From NCBI GenBank assembly GCA_000226015.1, contig JH154974.1:119724-148399 (forward strand): 28,676 bases of DNA. Direction: 5' to 3'. Both the position numbers and the translations under genes were made by a program. Shown piece by piece: positions 24,725-28,676 of this stretch. The notes beneath the pieces are model-generated. The model worked only from the letters and a program-made list of their open reading frames with translations, was not told the DNA's origin and made no database searches. How positions within the stretch are numbered: the stretch's first letter is position 1; each line of letters starts with the position of its first letter. The DNA comes from Mnemiopsis leidyi (lineage: Eukaryota > Ctenophora > Tentaculata > Lobata > Bolinopsidae).

Positions 24725-24981
24725 TTAGTTTAAATGTTGTACATTTTAGAGATCGTAGGTTTTTGAGAAAAATGTGTATCGATTTTTCCAATCAAACGGA
24801 TGGAAAGGAATTAAAGTTCTGGATGAATTGCAAACATTGGTATACACAATCCATTAAGTATGAATGGTAGCCAAAATTCAGTTCTAACTTCACCTTAGTG
24901 AGAAAGCATTGGGCATGTAACATTCATAGCAAACAATGAATACCTCTAATTATGCTTCTTACAGATCAAATAGAAACCTAC

Positions 24982-25086
24982 CATTTCATGCGTGGGTATT
25001 TCAGCGAGAGTCAACTGAGCAGAACAACCACTTCCCAAATATGCGCACTTCAGTACTAAACTCTCCATCTTCTGAACTAATCTCAC
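24982..25086 (-). CDS. Exon 3 of the giant gene: first TRAF-type zinc finger
   Basis: Minus-strand exon of 105 nt (35 codons). A strong acceptor (aaaaaccttatttcag) precedes it and ATG|GTAGGT is its donor; phase 0 at both ends. It reads VRLVQKMESLVLKCAYLGSG, then CSAQLTLAEIPTHEM. C96-x6-C103-x11-H115 are the first three zinc ligands of a TRAF-type finger; the fourth (C119) is the second residue of exon 4, so the finger is split by the intron. The helix LVQKMESLVLKC between RING and finger matches the usual linker of TRAF6, NRDP1 and PDZRN proteins. Same length and phase as exon 4, as expected for duplicated zinc-finger exons. Confidence 0.85.
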
Positions 25087-25269
25087 CTGAAATAAGGTTT
25101 TTGATAGAAAATTCAGTTGTTTCAGACGGCTCACTGCGATTAAAACTTTATATTCAATAAAAAATGTTATATTCAATGATATTAATGATAAAGGAATCAA
25201 GTATGATGAAGGAATATACAAATTTTGAAAATAAACAATAATAATGAATCCTAATTTCTAATAACTTAC

Positions 25270-25386
25270 TTTCGGGGCCAGTAAGTGAACGGATGGATTT
25301 ATCGTCATACAGTCGTAGGGGCATCTAGGATCCCTTTCTAACCAATTTTCTATGCAAAATGTACAAAACTGATGCCCGCATACACT
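25270..25386 (-). CDS. Exon 2 of the giant gene: second half of the RING finger
   Basis: Minus-strand exon of 117 nt (39 codons) between acceptor gaaataaatacttcag and donor AAA|GTAAGT, phase 0 at both ends. It reads SVCGHQFCTFCIENWLERDP, then RCPYDCMTINPSVHLLAPK. C46, H48, C51, C54, C65 and D68 supply RING ligands 3 to 8. The CGHxFCxxC core and the CPxD ending are the form seen in TRAF6 and NRDP1; C69 is an alternative last ligand. W58 sits where RING ligases often contact the E2. Ligands 1 and 2 come from exon 1, so neither exon is recognisable alone as a whole RING. An AT-rich intron of 183 nt separates it from exon 3. Confidence 0.88.
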
Positions 25387-25497
25387 CTGAAGTATTTATT
25401 TCATAAGTCGAAATCATGAAAACGAGGAGGATTGTACCATTAGAATTAGCCCTAAACAAAAAGATAGATATAATAACACTGAAAACATAATAACACT

Positions 25498-25800
25498 GAA
25501 ATACTCCAGCTTTCAAAAAGTTTACAAGAACAGGAGAAATATTTTAGCTTACTAAAAGTTTATATATTACTAAAACATAAAAAACACTGAAATACTCCAG
25601 CTTACAAAAAGTTAACTAAAACATGAGAAACACTGGAATACCCCAGCTTACAAACAGTTTAGAAAGCAAGAGAAATACTAAAATACTCAAGCTTATAAAC
25701 AGTTTACAAAAATAGTAGAGACTCTGAAATATTTTAGCCTAAAAACTATTTACAAAAACAGCAAAGCCGCTGAAATACTCCAGCTTAAGAAAAGTTAACC
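25498..25800. repeat. Diverged ~46-bp minisatellite, about seven copies
   Basis: The motif gaaatactccagcttacaaa recurs, with changes, near 25498, 25536, 25589, 25635, 25680, 25726 and 25772; most steps are 45-46 bp with one short (38) and one long (53) step. It lies in the proposed first intron, just downstream of the 50-bp array that overlaps the exon 1 donor. Confidence 0.8.
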
Positions 25801-25825
25801 AACAATGGAACTCTAGCCATCGAAC

Positions 25826-26075
25826 TTACCTGAGTAGAATTACACAGTGGTTGATTACAGAGGTCACATAAAAACTTACCTGAGTAGGATTACACAGTAG
25901 TTGATTACAGAGGTCACATAAAAACTTACCTGAGTAGGATTACACAGTAGTTGATTACAGAGGTCACATAAAAACTTACCTGAGTAGGATTACACAGTAG
26001 TTGATTACAGAGGTCACATAAAAACTTACCTGAGTAGGATTACACAGTAGTTGATTACAGAGGTCACATAAAAAC
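25826..26075 (-). repeat. 50-bp tandem array, five copies, spanning the exon 1 splice donor
   Basis: Exactly five 50-bp units (25826-25875 to 26026-26075) starting ttacctgagtaggattacac. The first (25826) differs from the others at two or three positions; the rest are identical. On the minus strand each unit holds the last 45 bases of exon 1 (LCDLCNQLLCNPTQ) and the perfect donor CAG|GTAAGT. Thus the gene's first 5' splice site exists in five copies. Only the first one met by transcription (exon end 26030) keeps the RING frame; use of a later donor adds 50 bases, shifts frame and meets a TAA at the next donor. Confidence 0.95.
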
Positions 26076-26158
26076 TCCACTCGAGGAGTTCCCATTACCA
26101 CACGTCTCTGATCGTAGCCCATCCCAGCAGTAAATGATAGATTAAGGGTGGAATTCAT
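26030..26158 (-). CDS. Exon 1 of the giant gene: start and first half of the RING finger
   Basis: Minus-strand exon encoding 43 residues if the first ATG (26158) is used, 31 if the second ATG (26122) is used. The second gives MGYDQRR..., which matches the conserved MGYD/MGFE start of NRDP1 and PDZRN proteins and lies in a good context (gggATGG), so I favour it. C31 and C34 in FLCDLCNQ are RING ligands 1 and 2. The exon ends CCTACTCAG|GTAAGT in phase 0 and joins exon 2 to give C-x11-C-x-H, within normal RING spacing. A TAG lies in frame just before the first ATG; it could also be part of an acceptor (cttttcttag) if a 5' UTR exon exists. The last 45 bases belong to the 50-bp tandem array. Confidence 0.8.
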
Positions 26159-26593
26159 GTTCTAAGAAAAGATACTGTGATCAGGTATGAGAAATATCTT
26201 ATCCTAATATTGTGGTTAGTGGTTACATGGACTGGCACAGTGATGTTTTTCCACCTTAAACTGCTTATTGGGCAAAAAGTCACTGTAACAGATATACTGA
26301 AGTAACAAAGGTTTAAAACACAGGTAAGTGTCTACAGAAAAACTGACAAATCCTAGTCCAATCTTAACTACACCTCCATCAGATGTGGTCCTGGGTCAGC
26401 TGGTTACTGAACGGATTGGCCTGAAGAATAGCATACTCCTATTCTCTGGAAGTAATCCATGTGGGGGTCAGACACTGTCACGGCTGGTTTTTGGAGCCAA
26501 CAACCTCAGCCCCATAGAAGTGGGAGTACTGTCAGTGGTGGCTCACCCAGATAACAGGCTGTGTCTTTCATTTCTTCTACTTTTTTCCTCTAT
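26159..26593. other. 5' flank of the giant gene; unidentified open frame on the plus strand
   Basis: This 435-bp stretch separates the first ATG of the giant gene from the first LINE fragment and would hold the promoter. No TATA box or initiator is convincing. On the plus strand a frame opens at 26328 and runs on into the LINE fragment and repeat copy B (217 residues to 26981); the first 89 or so residues match nothing I know. I read it as a chance or relic frame, perhaps more of a degenerate element. Confidence 0.35.
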
Positions 26594-26830
26594 TAAGGTC
26601 AATGCATTCACTGGCCCATGGCAATGTACTATTAAGCAGGGTAGATCATGTGCTGACATTGTATGGTGCCAGCGTGTGATGTTATCAGTTGTCCAGAGGA
26701 AGAGGTGGGAGTACCATCGTATGGGGATTGATATGTCTAGTGCCTTTGACACGATAAGACGATCCACCATTCTCGATCTTCTTGTTGAGTGTGGCTCTAG
26801 CTTTCCAACACCAGGCTCAAAGTCATTCGC
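26594..26830 (+). mobile_element. LINE reverse-transcriptase fragment 1
   Basis: From taaggtcaatgcattcactg the sequence runs parallel to 27561-27763 with about 95% identity over 203 bases (11 differences by hand count). It encodes KVNAFTGPWQC...QGRSCADIVWCQ and GIDMSSAFDTIRRSTILDLL, the reverse-transcriptase segment that holds the first catalytic Asp region of non-LTR elements. In this copy the frame is open across the segment, but after gtgtggct it has an internal deletion relative to fragment 2 and then stops at the dispersed repeat, so it is a dead fragment. Confidence 0.85.
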
Positions 26831-27342
26831 ATCTTTGTTTCACAATTACAATAACAGGGCCACTCAGGCTGCCTTTGCTCCCTCCCATCAGCACGAAGCT
26901 TCAGGTGAACAGTCATCAATGCTACATAAAGTAGCTAGTTTCCTGCTCAGGAGCAAAGGGCATCCTCATCATCGTGACTGAATCGGTTGTCTTTTGTAGA
27001 AGACTAAGGTGGGACACACACTGTAGAAATGATCCTAACGAGTATGGTCTTAAGTTAGTGGTCAATGTTTCGGGCTATGTCTGGCACTTAAAATATAAAC
27101 TTGTGTTTAATATTGTTCAACAATTCTAATATCAAAAGTCTCCATGTCTACTTTAAAACCTCTGTGACATTTTGATCATTCCACAATTTTAAAATATACA
27201 AAAATATGTTGCGATAATTGTCGAGGTACAAACGGATATCTACTTCCTGTGATAGAAAATAGTGTACTCGAATAGTGTACATCCCCTTCATAGAAAGTTC
27301 GCTGTGATAGAAAGAGAGCCAGGATTTCAAAACATCTCACAT
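26831..27342. repeat. Dispersed ~512-bp repeat, copy B
   Basis: Second copy of the repeat at 23434-23948, same orientation, about 97% identical. It sits between LINE fragment 1 and LINE fragment 2, so either it was inserted next to LINE sequence or it travels with this element as a fragment. No target-site duplication is visible. Confidence 0.85.
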
Positions 27343-27347
27343 ATATA

Positions 27348-28662
27348 ACGATCTCTACTGGATCAGTACACAGACGTTTTGCCGACATCATCAACAGATG
27401 TTTTGAGACAAACTCTTACCTTGATGCTATTGGTCAGGCTAACATTACCCCCTTACAGAAGCCAAACAAACCCATTGGTCCATTGAAGAACCTCCGACCC
27501 CTCACTCTCGAATGCTGTAAGAAAGATCATTTCTACGGCTTTTTTGAAGAGAATTGAGGATAAGGTCAATGCATTCACTGGTCCATGGCAATGTGCTTAT
27601 AAGCAGGGTAGATCATGTGCTGACATCATATGGTGCCAGCGTGTGACGTTATCAGTTGTCCAGAGGAAGAGGTAGGATTACCATTGTATGGGGATTGATA
27701 TGTCTACTGCCTTTGACACGATAAGACGATCCACCATTCTCGATCTTCTTGTTGAGTGTGGCTGTGATGATGATGAGATCCGTTTGGTAAGACTCTTGCC
27801 TCCAACACCAAGCTCAAAGTCAATGTCAACAGTACACTGTCTGCTGAGTTCCAGCGGTTTCTTGGTGCATTCCAAAGAGATTGCCTCTCTGGATGTTTGT
27901 TTACACTTGTCTTGGCAGGACCTTTGCGTGACCTCCATAACAGGCTTGAAGTTGCAATGAACCGGCCCAAGCCACCTATAACAGATATTGGTCTTCCACT
28001 TGACACTGAGTATGCTGATGATATCGACTTCAATGATATAGATGATGAAAACTTGAAGGCGGTGTTGCCCATAGCCACAGAAGTCCTAAAAAATTGGAAT
28101 CTCTTCATCAATGAAGACGAAAATGATTTCACTCATGTGTACTCAGCTGAAAAAGGAGTTAAAGACAATCAGGGTAAACCGAGTGCAGGTAATGAGCTCT
28201 GGAGAAAGAGTATTACGCTTGGCTCCATGCTTTGTAGTAAGGAGGGCATCTCTAGAAGGATCAGTCTGGGATATGCTGCATGGGATATGCTGCATGGGAT
28301 ATGCTGCATGAAAAGAATTGGGGCAATGTATCGAAGTAGTAAATTATTACCCACTAAGTATAGGAAAATGTTTGCCAATGCACTTATGTTGCCACAGTTT
28401 GACTATCTCGACACTATCTACTGTAGGGCTAGCAAAACAAAGCTCGCAGAACTTGATCTTCTGTACAAAAAAAGTGGTAAAAATTGCTCTTGGGGTACCT
28501 CAAACTGAAACTAGCTTAGGGGTATATAAAGATATGAAATGGCTACCCCTCCATCTCCGAAGGCAGCTGCACCTATCTAACTACATCTACAGGATCATGA
28601 ATGACGACTGTCCTACAAATTTTAGAAATAAATTTAGATACGTATCCGGTAGGAAGAAATAG
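27348..28662 (+). mobile_element. LINE reverse-transcriptase fragment 2, broken
   Basis: Covers most of the reverse-transcriptase domain and a region after it. It runs from an N-terminal stretch (RRFADIINRCFET, NITPLQKPNKPIGPLKNLRP), through the NAVRKII and GIDMSTAFDTIRRST segments, to GDCLSGCLF-like sequence and the catalytic box TEYADDIDF (about 28010-28030). It ends with a C-terminal part (ALGVPQTETSLGVYKDMKWL). It is not functional: frame changes near 27510, between about 27790 and 27840 and in an A-run near 28470, and an in-frame TAG near 27673 where fragment 1 has Trp. I see no endonuclease and no poly-A tail, and the window ends soon after. Most like the CR1/Jockey group, but the clade cannot be fixed by eye. 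Confidence 0.88.
28268..28309. repeat. 14-bp triplication inside the LINE
   Basis: Three perfect head-to-tail copies of gggatatgctgcat (28268-28281, 28282-28295, 28296-28309) in the sequence coding after the YADD box. A 14-bp unit shifts frame with every added copy, which fits slippage in a decaying element. Confidence 0.9.
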
Positions 28663-28676
28663 ACAATAATTGACTA

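Larger units (their letters stand above)
2464..26158 (-). other. Gene span: giant RING / TRAF-zinc-finger protein (five-exon model)
   Basis: Proposed minus-strand CDS: 26158-26030, 25386-25270, 25086-24982, 22931-22827, 21699-2464, giving 19,692 coding bases and 6,563 residues (6,551 if translation starts at the second ATG, 26122-26120). Every junction is GT-AG and phase 0. Seen: residues 31-68 form a RING (C31, C34, C46, H48, C51, C54, C65, D68). Residues 96-119 (C96, C103, H115, C119) and 126-145 (C126, C129, H141, C145) are two TRAF-type zinc fingers that fit C-x6-C-x11-H-x3-C and C-x2-C-x11-H-x3-C. The MGYD start and this order are typical of NRDP1/RNF41 and PDZRN proteins. The rest is a disordered tail. 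Inferred role: ubiquitin ligase with a scaffold tail; no substrate can be named. I found no PDZ, TRAF-C or NRDP1 substrate domain. Undetected small exons between 22827 and 21700 remain possible. Confidence 0.7.

Noticed and set aside
25826..26075. CRISPR array
   Set aside because: The 50-bp units abut without spacers and the region is eukaryotic.
26328..26981. 217-residue plus-strand frame as a host gene
   Set aside because: It runs through a broken reverse-transcriptase segment into the dispersed repeat; the first part has no family signature.

Overview
This is animal nuclear DNA: AT-rich flanks, GT-AG introns, a eukaryotic tRNA with a Pol III terminator, a decayed LINE-type retrotransposon and several minisatellites. 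The style suggests an invertebrate, probably an arthropod, but nothing in the window proves the lineage.

One minus-strand gene dominates. The obvious part is a single exon of 19,236 bases (21699 down to 2464) with no internal stop, encoding 6,411 residues of low-complexity, Ser/Asp/Glu-rich, largely disordered protein. It has no ATG at its start; it begins at a splice acceptor in phase 0. Reading upstream on the same strand I found four short exons (26158-26030, 25386-25270, 25086-24982, 22931-22827), all with phase-0 junctions. Spliced together they encode an MGYD-type start, a complete RING finger and two consecutive TRAF-type zinc fingers, as in NRDP1/RNF41, PDZRN and TRAF6. The simplest model is one gene of about 23.7 kb encoding a giant E3 ubiquitin ligase-like protein of about 6,560 residues: a compact RING/TRAF head on a giant disordered tail. 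The link between head and tail is inferred from strand, order, phase and the need of each part for the other; it is not proven.

The tail carries several families of internal repeats: lysine/glycine clusters (13.7-17.9 kb), a triple YH module (11.7-11.9 kb), a triple FVxRxEI module (10.0-10.7 kb), and a tandem 215-269-residue unit marked by DVDTYYTSADDD (5.9-8.9 kb). It ends in a basic segment with a CxxxxCxxC cluster.

Layout from left to right: 1-1170, a 32-bp tandem duplication and a possible terminal exon of a neighbouring plus-strand gene; 1171-2463, 3' flank and 3' UTR of the giant gene; 2464-21699, the giant exon; 21700-26029, its introns, holding a CpG-dense patch, a plus-strand tRNA-Val(AAC), one copy of a ~515-bp dispersed repeat and two minisatellites; 25826-26075, a 50-bp unit repeated five times across the exon 1 splice donor; 26159-28676, 5' flank with two broken LINE reverse-transcriptase segments and a second copy of the dispersed repeat.
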